Program-made: the position numbers and the translations under genes
Shown here: piece after piece, positions 15,158 to 23,712 of the stretch
Layout of the letters: every line of letters begins with the position of its first letter
Numbering within the stretch: the stretch's first letter is position 1
The notes under the pieces: model-generated
Seen by the model: the letters and a program-made list of their open reading frames with translations, nothing else
Database searches by the model: none
What the model was told of the DNA's origin: nothing
Assembly: GCF_006349365.1 (NCBI RefSeq)
Contig: NZ_CP040899.1
Span: 434,001 to 498,000, forward strand
DNA: 64,000 nucleotides
DNA from: Georgenia wutianyii
Lineage (GTDB): Bacteria > Actinomycetota > Actinomycetes > Actinomycetales > Actinomycetaceae
Direction of reading: 5' to 3'

Positions 15158-18145
15158 TCAAGGATGCATCCGGCTTACCGTTGCCCAGAATTGCGTCCAC
15201 TCATCATCTTCTAGCAGTGCGCCAATTGACACTTTAAACGTGAGTCTAACTCTCGCTGTCCCGGATGCTGAAATGGGCGTGACTCGCGCGACATCCGCTG
15301 ATTCTAGCGCTCGCACGAAACGACTCAGTTCATCGTTGGAGCCTGGCCAGAAGCGAGCATCGCGGTCATCCTCCGCGAATCGACGATCCGCACGCAGAAT
15401 CAAACTGTTACTGGCACGCTTTCCAAGGCTCGTGAGGAAACTTCTTCCGTAAGCGGAGAGGGACCAGGCGGGTTCGCCTGATACTTCCCGAATCTCGGCC
15501 TTAATGTCCGCACCAAGATGCCTCAACTTTAGACAGATGTCAGGCCATCGATCTGTGACTACGTCGGGAGTGATCAGCTCGCCAACATTGCTGTTATCAG
15601 AGATAGCGAGGCCGCTCAAGGGTCCGCCGTGGTGACGCAGGCGATGGATCTGAGAGGCTTCGATCCTAACTGACCAAGTACCTGAAGCCGGGAGCGTCAG
15701 GTGTTCGATGGTGCACTCCCTAATCGCTACTCTCGCGCTGGTATGACTGTCCATCTCAAGTGTTTCGAGAATGTCGGCATGGGTGATCGTAACGTAATCG
15801 CGACGCTCGACCAGCGCAGGGGTCACTCGCACCCAGAGAGCTCCAGCATTTGCGCGAACATGCTTCGCTGTCGAATCAGAAGCTCGGCCGCGGGTCAGAT
15901 GCTCGGCCGAGCGCAAGAGTAGGTCTCTCACCCTTGGCGCAGTTAGGCGTCGCGTGATGGATGCGGTGGTTGACGCGCGCCAGCTATCATAGGTCATCGA
16001 GGTTACGAACTGTTCATCCTCGCCGTCGTCCGCGAACCGAGCTACTCGGGCGGCGAAGAACTCGTCAAAGTAGACCTCATGTTGGAATCTGAAGCGCGGA
16101 ACGGTCTCGCCAGTATCGACGCCGAGGCCGCACAGGTTCGGAAGACGCCTCGCGAGGTGCGGTCGGGACTCCAGGCCGCCCGGCAGCGCCTCGTGCGCGG
16201 CCAGTTGAAGATCTTCGATACCGATTTCTCGTTCGGGTTCTCCGGCCATTAGAACGGCAGCGTCCTCAAAGAGTCGCTCGAGTTCCTCGACGGAAAGTAG
16301 TTCCTGGCCCTCCTCAGATCCTCGACGGAGCTTTGTCGATTCCCGCTGCACATAGCGCTTCAGCAACTCTCTGACGAGAGAAAAGCCGGGAGACTGCAGT
16401 GTGGACGCGCGAATTCCGGCGAGGGTCCTCGCGAAGAATGGCAACCGAACTAGATCTTGTTCAGCGTGGGGTAATGCTGCAAGCAGGTTTAAATTAAAGT
16501 CCGCGGCGCGTAGATATGATTCGAGCGCCGTTTGGCTCCATGGCAGCATCTTTGCTATCCGGTGGTGGAGGGCGGGAAGGTTGGCGTCCTTGGCGCGGAG
16601 GACGCTCTCCCTGTACTCATTTAGGAAGTAGTTCGAGCGGGCCGATACGATTAGTGTGCCGCGTCCGTTTAGGGCAGAAAGCCATGGACGTAACGACCCG
16701 ATGGCGTCCCCATAGGTGCTACTGCCGAGGAGTTCGTCGAAGCCGTCGATCAAAAGGGTGGCAAGCCCGTTTCGGACGAGAGCCTTTACTCCACGGTCTG
16801 TCAAGTTCCTGGTGGGTGCGACGGCAGATTGAATTACTGTCGATAAATCGTCGAGCACCCGACCAGTTGATCGGACATAGATGTAGAGCGGGGCGGAGTG
16901 GGAGTCTTGCGCGGCTACCGCCTCCGCCCGATCGATGGCGGCGCGGAGCATAGTGTGGGTCTTGCCGCTTCCTGCGTCACCGGTGAAGAATGTGATTCGT
17001 GTTAGCCCCTGGTTGTCTGTGGAAGCTTCATCTACGGCGTCAAAGATAGCTCCTGCTGGGAGTTCTTCTGCGTCGCTGCCATCATAGTCCGTGACCTCTA
17101 CATTGGTCTCAACGATGTGTCTGGTGTGGTACGGCCCGTCGCTATAGGCGGCCTCTTCCGTGAGGATATGATCCTCGATCATGCGAAAGGAGGTAGCTAG
17201 ACGCGAAGCAACAGTCTTCCAATTGCACATTCGCCGCATGAACTCGGTGTATGGGTGCCAATGGCCCTCGTCGTACCACTGTCGTACCTCGTCGGGGCCG
17301 AGCCTGAAAGAGTCGATGCGTTCCTCTGTGCCCTCACTCGTCGCCCTGCGCCAACTCATTCGAAGGGCGGACTTATCGTCCGCGAGAGAGACAGGAGTGT
17401 CCTGGTCCTCACTAAATGCAGATAGGTCCTCCTGTAGGTCGTAGAGGAAATCGGCTACGACTCGGGGTGTCTGGTCGCGCTGTCGGGTGTACGCGTCTAG
17501 AGTGCTAGCGGTGGATTCCAGGGCGACGTGACGCGCGGGGCCGCTAAGTGGTAGGTAGTGAGGTGGGGCGTCGGGCTGGCGTCGTGCGAAAATGAGTGTA
17601 GTGTCGGATTGCTCGTCTTGAATGAAGAATGGATGCAGATCGACTCGCTCGCCGTCGAGCGTCAATGTGACAGTGGCCGCTGATGTGGACAGTACGCTTC
17701 CTGCGAGAAGTGTCGTTATTGATTCGTCAAGGACGTTTAGAGCAGATTTGAGTGCGACTGCCACCGGCGTATACTCGTCAGAGGCGAGGCGACCTCCGTG
17801 TGACAGGTAATCGCGGAGCGGTTTTACGTTAGTTATTGCTTTAGTGTCGATCGGTGCGTTCCATGCAGTGGTAACGCCGTCCGCAAGTGACCGTATTCGC
17901 CGGGCGATAGGGGTGTCGAGCGAGCGGGTCTCGTTTGCGGCTTTCCGGATGATGTCTCGCCAGGTCCCAAGACCGGCAGTCGGACGTAAGAGCTGTAGCG
18001 ATGTTCCAGTCTCTTGTGATGCAAGACGTAAGGTTAGCAGGGCTGCTAGTCGGACACGGAACTCGAGTTCGGCAACGAGTTCGTGAGGCCCCGCCGATTC
18101 CCGAGCGGCTGGAAGTGCCGTGAGGATGGTTGCTTGATGGCTCAT
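15158..18145 (-). CDS. NACHT-type STAND NTPase with N-terminal HEPN-like domain, candidate defence protein
   Basis: 995 residues. Residues 20-150 are helical and carry RDYLSH (Arg111-His116), an RX4H motif with a polar residue after Arg as in HEPN RNases. Residues 155-340 are mixed. The NTPase core starts near 385: Walker A GDAGSGKT (389-396), Walker B LLIDGFDE (464-471), arginine-containing sensor-like VSARSNYF (500-507). Residues 685-701, FRFQHEVYFDEFFAARV, match the F-H-x-FxEYFAA signature of NACHT/STAND proteins. Residues 790-860 look beta-rich and repeat-like, followed by a possible winged helix. Neighbours are unrelated, base composition is clearly lower in GC, and TTA codons occur (Leu552, Leu558), so it was probably acquired. 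ATG 18145 has AGGAG upstream. NACHT proteins of bacteria are known anti-phage sensors; the HEPN reading is inference. Confidence 0.82.
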   Translation of the reverse strand: MSHQATILTALPAARESAGPHELVAELEFRVRLAALLTLRLASQETGTSLQLLRPTAGLGTWRDIIRKAANETRSLDTPIARRIRSLADGVTTAWNAPIDTKAITNVKPLRDYLSHGGRLASDEYTPVAVALKSALNVLDESITTLLAGSVLSTSAATVTLTLDGERVDLHPFFIQDEQSDTTLIFARRQPDAPPHYLPLSGPARHVALESTASTLDAYTRQRDQTPRVVADFLYDLQEDLSAFSEDQDTPVSLADDKSALRMSWRRATSEGTEERIDSFRLGPDEVRQWYDEGHWHPYTEFMRRMCNWKTVASRLATSFRMIEDHILTEEAAYSDGPYHTRHIVETNVEVTDYDGSDAEELPAGAIFDAVDEASTDNQGLTRITFFTGDAGSGKTHTMLRAAIDRAEAVAAQDSHSAPLYIYVRSTGRVLDDLSTVIQSAVAPTRNLTDRGVKALVRNGLATLLIDGFDELLGSSTYGDAIGSLRPWLSALNGRGTLIVSARSNYFLNEYRESVLRAKDANLPALHHRIAKMLPWSQTALESYLRAADFNLNLLAALPHAEQDLVRLPFFARTLAGIRASTLQSPGFSLVRELLKRYVQRESTKLRRGSEEGQELLSVEELERLFEDAAVLMAGEPEREIGIEDLQLAAHEALPGGLESRPHLARRLPNLCGLGVDTGETVPRFRFQHEVYFDEFFAARVARFADDGEDEQFVTSMTYDSWRASTTASITRRLTAPRVRDLLLRSAEHLTRGRASDSTAKHVRANAGALWVRVTPALVERRDYVTITHADILETLEMDSHTSARVAIRECTIEHLTLPASGTWSVRIEASQIHRLRHHGGPLSGLAISDNSNVGELITPDVVTDRWPDICLKLRHLGADIKAEIREVSGEPAWSLSAYGRSFLTSLGKRASNSLILRADRRFAEDDRDARFWPGSNDELSRFVRALESADVARVTPISASGTARVRLTFKVSIGALLEDDEWTQFWATVSRMHP

Positions 18146-18401
18146 GCCGGCTCCTGAGGTTGGGGCAGGCGCTCAGTTTGCACGATGTGCCGGATTGCTG
18201 GGGCCAGAACGGGCGGGTATGTCGAATTACGTGCCGATATCGTCGGTGTGGAGGCCGCTACTGCTTGCGAAGAAGACCTGCAGACGCGTCGAGGGAGCGA
18301 CGCCGTGACGGGGTACGGTGTGTGGCTTCCGCGTCATGAGGGCGTACCTGAATGGTCAACGGCGATCTCTCTCGATGCGGTGCAGTGCCGCCCGCGCCCG
18401 C
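18146..18401. other. low-GC gap upstream of the NACHT gene, no supported gene
   Basis: About 256 bp between the NACHT start and the ogt stop. The first part keeps the lower GC of the insertion and must hold the NACHT promoter; I see no convincing -35/-10 pair. An ORF running right from 18185 passes into antisense of ogt and has no family features. No clear direct repeat shared with the other edge (15026-15157) was found, so the insertion mechanism is unknown. Confidence 0.5.
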
Positions 18402-18989
18402 TCAGGCCGCGCGCTCCAGCGCGAGGAGCAGCTCCTTGGCGGGCAACCCACCGAGGTAGCCACCGATCCCGCCGTCGCTGCGCAGCACCCGGTGGCACGG
18501 CACGACGATCGGCAGCGGGTTCGTCGCGCACGCCGACCCGACGGCACGCACCGCCCGCGGGTTGCCCACGTGCCCGGCGACCTCCGCGTAGCTTTCGGTC
18601 CGCCCGTAGCCGATCGTGCGCAGGTGCTCCAGGACGGTGCGGCGGAAGCCGTGGGACAGCGCGAGGTCGACGTCGACGTCGAACGCGGTGCGGGAGCGGT
18701 CGAAGTACTCCTCGAGCTGGCGGGCCACGGCGTCGAGCCGGGCGGGGGCGTGCAGGACGCGCGGGCCGACCCGCTGGGCGAGCTCGGTGAGGACGCGGTC
18801 GTGGTCCTCGAACGCGAACGCGACCCGGACGAGCCCGCGGTCGGTCGCGGCGAGCAGCAGCGGCCCGACGGGGGAGTCGACCTGCCGGTAGGCGACGTCG
18901 AGGAGCCCGTCGCGTGCGGCGTCCTCGGCGAGGCGGGTGCGCAGCCGCTCGAGGGTGAGGGTGTCGTCGGTGGGGAAGAGGTCGCTCAT
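18402..18989 (-). CDS. ogt: methylated-DNA--protein-cysteine methyltransferase
   Basis: 195 residues; transfers the alkyl group from O6-alkylguanine to its own cysteine, repairing DNA in a single-turnover reaction. Active site IVVPCHRVL with Cys165; the DNA-binding helix region FRRTVLEHLRTIGYGRTESYAEVAGHVG precedes it, and GGYLGGLPAKELLLALE ends the domain. The residues before about 30 are an extra N-terminal extension. Start ATG 18989 overlaps the stop of the sigma factor gene (ATGA), so the two are co-translated. Confidence 0.95.
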   Translation of the reverse strand: MSDLFPTDDTLTLERLRTRLAEDAARDGLLDVAYRQVDSPVGPLLLAATDRGLVRVAFAFEDHDRVLTELAQRVGPRVLHAPARLDAVARQLEEYFDRSRTAFDVDVDLALSHGFRRTVLEHLRTIGYGRTESYAEVAGHVGNPRAVRAVGSACATNPLPIVVPCHRVLRSDGGIGGYLGGLPAKELLLALERAA

Positions 18990-19480
18990 CGTCGGTCTCC
19001 GGCGGGTTGGGCGCCGTACTGGCGGCGCAGGGTCCTCATGCCGTCCGCGGCGGCGCGCCGGGCGGCGTCCGGCGTGCCGCCGACGATCGCGGCGACGTCG
19101 GCGAACGGCAGGCCGGCGAGGTAGTGGTAGGCGATGGTCAGGCGCTGCTTGTCGGGCAGCGCGGCGACGGCGTACCAGACCTCGGCGACCTCCTCGCCCG
19201 GCTCCCCGGGCGGGCCCGGCGGCTCGGGCAGGTGCTCGGCCGGCCGGGGCCGGCGGGCGCGGGCACGCAGCACGTCCACCGCCTTGCGGTGGGCGATCGT
19301 CACGAGCCACGCCTCGAGGTTCGCCCCGGCGGGCAGCGCGGGGTAGGCGCGCAGCGCGGCGAGGAACGTCTCGGACCACGCGTCGTCGGCGTCGTGGGGG
19401 CCGACGACGGCGCGGCACACACGCAGGACGGTCGCGCCGTGGTGGGCCACGACCTCCTCGAACGGCGGCTTGGTCATCAT
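18986..19480 (-). CDS. ECF-like RNA polymerase sigma factor
   Basis: 164 residues. Region 2 spans about 10-75 (VVGPHDADDAWSETFLAAL, then EAWLVTIAHRKAVDVLRARAR); region 4 spans about 100-150 (ALPDKQRLTIAYHYLAGLPFADVAAIVG). It lacks regions 1 and 3, as in ECF sigma factors. No anti-sigma gene is adjacent. Translationally coupled to ogt, so it may control or respond to alkylation or other DNA stress. Start taken as ATG 19480; a second ATG follows at 19477 and a GTG precedes it. Confidence 0.85.
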   Translation of the reverse strand: MMTKPPFEEVVAHHGATVLRVCRAVVGPHDADDAWSETFLAALRAYPALPAGANLEAWLVTIAHRKAVDVLRARARRPRPAEHLPEPPGPPGEPGEEVAEVWYAVAALPDKQRLTIAYHYLAGLPFADVAAIVGGTPDAARRAAADGMRTLRRQYGAQPAGDRR

Positions 19481-19517
19481 CACCCCGTAGACGTCGCGGG
19501 CGGCCCGGACGTGAGGT

Positions 19518-21326
19518 CTAGATCCAGGACGGGAGCCACATGTGTGAGCGCCAGTTCTCGTAGGAGATCGTCTCACCGGTCCACACCGGCCAGAAGTAGA
19601 CGAACGCGGCCACCGCGAGGAGGCAGACGACGGCGAGCGCCGTCCAGCCCACGCGGCGCGTGCGCGCCGCCTCGTCGGCGTCGCCCACCTCGTCCGCGTC
19701 GTCGCCAGCCGCGTCCGCGTCCGCGTCCGCGGCGTCGGCGTCCGGGTCCTCCGCGGCGTCGGCGGGCAGCGCGTCGTCACCGGCCGGCTCCGGGGCCGGC
19801 AGCTCACCGGGCCGCCTCGCCCGCCCGTGGAGCGGGGGCAGCAGCCCGCCGAGCCACGCGATCGCGAGGACGAGGGTGAGGGCGACGTAGGGAGCCAGGG
19901 CGATGGCGTAGAACGTGAAGATCGTGCGGTGGGCGTAGGCGAACCACGGGAGGTAGACGGCCGCGTAGCCGGCGAGGGCCACCCAGCCGCGCCAGTCGCG
20001 GCGCACGACCGCCATCCACAGGACGACGAGAAGCGCCAGCGCCCCCAGCCACCACACGACCGGGTTCCCCAGCGAGGTGATCGCCTGGATGCAGCGGTCG
20101 CTGCCGCAGTCGCCCTCGACCGGGCTCTCCCAGTAGAAGGAGGTCGGGCGGACCTGCAGGATCCAGCCGGCCGGGTGGGCCTCGTAGTTGTGCTCGGAGT
20201 CCAGCCCGTTGTGGAAGTCCCACGCGCGCAGGTGGTACTCCCACAGGGAGTTGAGCGCGTTCGGGAGCCAGGAGCGGGGGACGGTGCCGTTCTGGGCGAG
20301 CTGGTCCGCCGCCCACTGGCGCAGGTAGCCGCCGGGGGTGGCGAACCAGGAGAACCACCCGGCGACGTAGGTGAGCGCCGCGACGGGGACGAGGGAGAGG
20401 AACGCCGGCACCCCGCCGCGGAAGACGCCGCCGCCGAACCACAGCCGCGCCCCGATCGCGCGGCGGGCACACAGGTCCCACACGACGACGAGGATCCCGA
20501 AGACGGCGAGCGCGTAGATCGCCGACCACTTGACCCCGCCGCCCAGACCGAGCAGCACACCGGCGAGCACGAGCCACCAGCGCATGCCGGTGCGCGGGCC
20601 CCACGGGTCGGTGAGCCGCCCGTCCCCGCGCTCGGCGAGGTCCGCGGCGGCGGCGCGCGCGAGCCGCCGGCGGGTCTGCTCGCGGTCGACGAGGACGGCG
20701 GCGAGGGCGGCGATGACGAAGAAGCCGAGGAAGACGTCGAGCAGGCCGATGCGCGAGCCGGTGAAGTGCAGGCCGTCGACGGCGAGCAGCAGGCCGGCGG
20801 CGCACCCGAGGAGCGTGGACCCGGTGAGCCTGCGGGTGAGGCGGGCCAGGACGAGCACCGTCGCCGCGCCCGCGACGGCCGCGGAGAACCGCCAGCCGGC
20901 TCCGTTGTCCGCGCCGAAGAGGCGCAGGCCGAGCGCGATGAGCCACTTGCCCACCTGCGGGTGGACGACGTAGTCCGGGTCGCTGGACAGGTCCGAGAAG
21001 TCCCCGACCTTGAACCGGTCGTTGACGCCCTCGCCCTCCCACTCACCCTCGTAGCCGAGGACGAGGAGCGAGTACGCCTGCTTGACGTAGTACGTCTCGT
21101 CGAAGATCAGGCGGGTCGGGTGGTTGAGGTCGACGAGGCGCAGGACCGCGGCGATCGCGGTGACGACGAGGGGTCCAAGCCAGCCCCACAGCCGGTCCGT
21201 GGGACCGGGGCGCAGGAGCCGCGAGCGCAGGTCCTCCTCGATCTCGGCGGCGCTGCGCGCGTCGACGCGCTCGGGCTCCGTGAGGTCGAGCGACGTGCTG
21301 TGGGTCTCGTCTCCCGGCGCTGTCAC
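19518..21326 (-). CDS. pmt: dolichyl-phosphate-mannose--protein mannosyltransferase
   Basis: 602 residues, GT39 family, homologous in position and type to mycobacterial Pmt (Rv1002c). It transfers mannose from polyprenyl phosphate to Ser/Thr of exported proteins during secretion. A catalytic acidic pair is visible in LIFDETYYVKQAYSLL in the first outer loop; about ten membrane segments follow. Between the last two segments lies an unusual Asp/Ala-rich stretch (about residues 525-555, with ADADADAAGDD). The GTG start 21326 lies 7 nt after a TACACT box, implying a leaderless mRNA. Confidence 0.93.
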   Translation of the reverse strand: MTAPGDETHSTSLDLTEPERVDARSAAEIEEDLRSRLLRPGPTDRLWGWLGPLVVTAIAAVLRLVDLNHPTRLIFDETYYVKQAYSLLVLGYEGEWEGEGVNDRFKVGDFSDLSSDPDYVVHPQVGKWLIALGLRLFGADNGAGWRFSAAVAGAATVLVLARLTRRLTGSTLLGCAAGLLLAVDGLHFTGSRIGLLDVFLGFFVIAALAAVLVDREQTRRRLARAAAADLAERGDGRLTDPWGPRTGMRWWLVLAGVLLGLGGGVKWSAIYALAVFGILVVVWDLCARRAIGARLWFGGGVFRGGVPAFLSLVPVAALTYVAGWFSWFATPGGYLRQWAADQLAQNGTVPRSWLPNALNSLWEYHLRAWDFHNGLDSEHNYEAHPAGWILQVRPTSFYWESPVEGDCGSDRCIQAITSLGNPVVWWLGALALLVVLWMAVVRRDWRGWVALAGYAAVYLPWFAYAHRTIFTFYAIALAPYVALTLVLAIAWLGGLLPPLHGRARRPGELPAPEPAGDDALPADAAEDPDADAADADADAAGDDADEVGDADEAARTRRVGWTALAVVCLLAVAAFVYFWPVWTGETISYENWRSHMWLPSWI

Positions 21327-21333
21327 GCAGGTG

Positions 21334-21339
21334 AGTGTA
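21334..21339 (-). promoter_or_regulatory. -10 box of leaderless pmt promoter
   Basis: TACACT on the minus strand ends 7 nt before the GTG start of pmt, the spacing at which transcription would begin at or next to the start codon. Confidence 0.65.
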
Positions 21340-21362
21340 GGTCGTGCCCCCTGCCCGGCGCG

Positions 21363-21416
21363 GCCGAGCCGACCTCCCCGCGAGAGCCGACTTCTGCGCG
21401 AGAGCGGAGTTGTGCC
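21363..21416. repeat. 18-bp tandem repeat cluster 2 (3 units)
   Basis: Units at 21381 (CGAGAGCCGACTTCTGCG) and 21399 (CGAGAGCGGAGTTGTGCC) follow a degenerate unit at 21363. Same repeat as 11664-11753, in the same orientation. It fills the gap between the rsmI stop and the pmt promoter. Confidence 0.75.
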
Positions 21417-21419
21417 GGG

Positions 21420-22331
21420 TCAGCCCCGGGCGGCGAGCGCGGCCTGGTAGAGCTCGCGCTTGCTCAGGCCGGTCGCGGCGGCCACGGCGGCGGCGGCGTC
21501 CTTGAGCCGTTCACCGGCCTCGGCGCGGGCGACGACCTCCGCCACGTGGTCCTCGGTGCGGGCCGCGCGCGGCTCGGCGCCCGCGACGACGAGCGTCACC
21601 TCACCGCGCACCCCGTCCCGCGCCCACTCGGCGAGCTCGGAGAGCGGTCCGCGGCGGATCTCCTCGTAGGTCTTGGTGAGCTCGCGGCAGACGGCGGCCC
21701 GGCGGTCCTCGCCGAACGCGTGGGCCATGGCCGCGAGGGTGTCGCCCACGCGGTGCGGGGAGTCGAAGAAGACCATCGTGCGCTGCTCGTCGGCGAGGCC
21801 GGCGAAGGTCCGCTCCCGGTCACCGGGGCGGCGCGGGGCGAACCCCTCGAAGCAGAACCTGTCGGTGGCCAGGCCGGAGACGGCGAGGGCGGTGAGCACG
21901 GCGCTCGGTCCGGGCAGCACGCTCACCGGCACCCCGCCCGCGACGGCGACGCCCACGAGCCGGTACCCGGGGTCGGAGACCGAGGGCATGCCGGCGTCGG
22001 AGACGACGAGCACCCGCCGACCCTCGCGGGCGTGGGCGACGAGCACGGGCGCCCGCTCCTGCTCGTTGTGCTCGTGGAAGCTCACCAGCTCCCCCTCCAC
22101 CCAGACGCCGAGGCGGCGGGCGAGCGCGAGCAGCCGGCGGGTGTCCTCCGCGGCGACGACGTCGGCCTCGGCGAGTGCGCGCAGCAGCCGGGCGGGGGCG
22201 TCCCCGGCGTCGCCGATGGGGGTGGCGGCGAGGACGATCTGGCCGCCCTCACCGCGCCAGGGCGACCGCCCGGCAGCGGCGGACTCCTCGCCGTCGGCCG
22301 GATCCTGCGCGTGCTCCGCCAGCTCGTCCAT
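21420..22331 (-). CDS. rsmI: 16S rRNA (cytidine(1402)-2'-O)-methyltransferase
   Basis: 303 residues; SAM-dependent 2'-O-methylation of C1402 in the 30S decoding centre. Tetrapyrrole-methylase fold: [11 protein letters not shown], the [14 protein letters not shown] loop, [16 protein letters not shown] and FEGFAPR are visible. An N-terminal extension of about 30 acidic residues precedes the fold. ATG 22331 is preferred over GTG 22334, because a CACACT box lies 6 nt upstream of it, consistent with a leaderless transcript. Located next to pmt as in mycobacteria, but here on the same strand. Confidence 0.93.
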   Translation of the reverse strand: MDELAEHAQDPADGEESAAAGRSPWRGEGGQIVLAATPIGDAGDAPARLLRALAEADVVAAEDTRRLLALARRLGVWVEGELVSFHEHNEQERAPVLVAHAREGRRVLVVSDAGMPSVSDPGYRLVGVAVAGGVPVSVLPGPSAVLTALAVSGLATDRFCFEGFAPRRPGDRERTFAGLADEQRTMVFFDSPHRVGDTLAAMAHAFGEDRRAAVCRELTKTYEEIRRGPLSELAEWARDGVRGEVTLVVAGAEPRAARTEDHVAEVVARAEAGERLKDAAAAVAAATGLSKRELYQAALAARG

Positions 22332-22337
22332 CACCCC

Positions 22338-22343
22338 AGTGTG
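22338..22343 (-). promoter_or_regulatory. possible -10 box of leaderless rsmI promoter
   Basis: CACACT on the minus strand, 6 nt before ATG 22331. One position off the usual TANNNT pattern, so weaker than the other examples in this window. Confidence 0.4.
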
Positions 22344-22425
22344 GCCCAGGGGGACCGACAGCCCGCACGTCAGGGTGCCCCGCGAGGTGGGGCAGCCTGA
22401 CGTTCCCCGGCGCGGCGCGGGCCGG

Positions 22426-22923
22426 TCAGCGCACGACGACGACGGGGATCGTCGCGTCGCGGACGGCGGTCGTGGCCGTCGAGCCGATGAGCATGTTGCT
22501 CAGCCGAGAGCGTCCCTTGGAGCCGACGACCAGCACGTCGGCGCCCTTGGCGGCGGCGAGCAGCGCGTGGTCGGGGCGGGTGAAGGCGGTGTGCGCGTGG
22601 ATCTGCAGTCCGGGGTGGGCAGCGGCGGCCGCCTCGGCACGCCGCTGCGTCTCGGCGCGGGTCGCCTCCTGCATCTCGGTGATCGAGGGCGTCGTGCCGA
22701 ACGGGGCGTCCTCGGGGCGTACGCCCGTGGGGATCGACCACGCCCGCACGACGTGGAGCTCCGCACCCCGGCGCGCCGCCTCCGCGGCCGCGTACTCGAT
22801 CGCACGCGCCGCACACGGCGAGCCGTCGTCCCCGACCAGGACCCCGCCGTCGACCTCCGCCACGGTCCGGATCCCGGCCATCGGGGTCCAGCTGGCGCTC
22901 TGGGAGATGTCGTCGTCGGCCAT
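22426..22923 (-). CDS. universal stress protein (UspA family)
   Basis: 165 residues, single USP domain. [19 protein letters not shown] starts the fold, and the ATP-binding type signature [21 protein letters not shown] ends it (G-2X-G-9X-G-S/T), so nucleotide binding is likely. Function under stress or dormancy is the general expectation. Start ATG 22923 with TACAGT 6 nt upstream, i.e. leaderless. Single gene, divergent from the nicotinamidase-like gene. Confidence 0.92.
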   Translation of the reverse strand: MADDDISQSASWTPMAGIRTVAEVDGGVLVGDDGSPCAARAIEYAAAEAARRGAELHVVRAWSIPTGVRPEDAPFGTTPSITEMQEATRAETQRRAEAAAAAHPGLQIHAHTAFTRPDHALLAAAKGADVLVVGSKGRSRLSNMLIGSTATTAVRDATIPVVVVR

Positions 22924-22929
22924 GCCACC

Positions 22930-22935
22930 ACTGTA
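22930..22935 (-). promoter_or_regulatory. -10 box of leaderless uspA-type promoter
   Basis: TACAGT on the minus strand, separated by 6 nt (GGTGGC) from the ATG at 22923. Confidence 0.65.
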
Positions 22936-23011
22936 TTCCTGTGGCGCACGTCTCGGGCCCGGGGCGCCGTGGGACGATGGCGGCGAGCCCGTCGACCCGG
23001 AGGAGAACCGC

Positions 23012-23587
23012 ATGAGTGAGAGCCGCGCCCTCGTCGTCGTCGACGTGCAGCCGACGTTCTGTGAGGGCGGTGCCCTGCCCGTCGCCGGCGGCAACGCCGT
23101 CGCCCACGCGATCGCCGAGTACACCGCCTCGCACCGTGACCGCTACGCGCTCGTCGTCACCACCCAGGACTGGCACATCGAGCCGGGGCGCCACTTCGCC
23201 ACCCCGCCCGAGGAGCCGGACTTCGTCGACACGTGGCCGCCGCACGGGGTCGCGGGCACCGCAGAGGCCGAGCTGCACCCGGCGCTCGCGGACCTCGCCC
23301 CCGACGCCTCGGTCCGCAAGGGCCAGTACGCCGCCGCGTACTCCGGCTTCGAGGGCACCGACGACGAGGGGCGCACCCTCGCCGAGCTGCTCGAGGGGGT
23401 CGACGCCGTCGACGTCGTCGGGCTCGCGGAGTCCCACTGCGTCAAGGAGACCGCGCTCGACGCGGTGCGCGCCGGAATGAGCGTCCGGGTGCTCAGCGAC
23501 CTCACCGCCCCGGTGACCCCGGAGCAGGGGGAGACCGCCCGTGCGCAGCTGCGCTCGGCGGGCGTGGAGATCGCCACCTCACGCTGA
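23012..23587 (+). CDS. nicotinamidase-like isochorismatase-family hydrolase
   Basis: 191 residues. Catalytic Asp in VVVDVQPTFCEGGALPV, metal-binding DWH...H in TTQDWHIEPGRHF, Lys in VRKGQYAAAYSGFEG, and nucleophile Cys in GLAESHCVKETALDA; these match nicotinamidase (PncA), which converts nicotinamide to nicotinate for NAD salvage. The GLAESHCV variant of the usual GLATDYCV is common in actinobacteria. Start ATG 23012 with GGAGGAG upstream. Single gene followed by the repeat cluster at 23591. Confidence 0.85.
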   Translation: MSESRALVVVDVQPTFCEGGALPVAGGNAVAHAIAEYTASHRDRYALVVTTQDWHIEPGRHFATPPEEPDFVDTWPPHGVAGTAEAELHPALADLAPDASVRKGQYAAAYSGFEGTDDEGRTLAELLEGVDAVDVVGLAESHCVKETALDAVRAGMSVRVLSDLTAPVTPEQGETARAQLRSAGVEIATSR

Positions 23588-23590
23588 CCC

Positions 23591-23680
23591 GCGGAAGTCG
23601 GCTGTCGTGCGGAAGTCGGCTGTCGGGACAAAGTCGGCTGTCGGGACAAACTCGGCTGTCGCGCGGAAGTCGGCTGTCGG
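23591..23680. repeat. 18-bp tandem repeat cluster 3 (5 units, inverted)
   Basis: Five 18-bp units at 23591, 23609, 23627, 23645 and 23663; the second reads GCGGAAGTCGGCTGTCGG. Units 3 and 4 start GACAAA instead of GCGGAA. This is the reverse complement of the repeat at 11664 and 21363. It lies directly after the nicotinamidase stop and upstream of the metG promoter. Confidence 0.88.
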
Positions 23681-23712
23681 CGGGGGAGGGGGAGTGGTGC
23701 GGGAGGGGCAAC

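Noticed and set aside
15026..18401. Attachment-site direct repeats flanking the NACHT insertion
   Set aside because: Only very short matches (about 8 bp, ACGGCGAT) were found at both edges, which chance explains.
18185..18790. ORF running from the NACHT upstream gap into antisense of ogt
   Set aside because: No ribosome-binding site or recognised features, and most of it is the complement of ogt.
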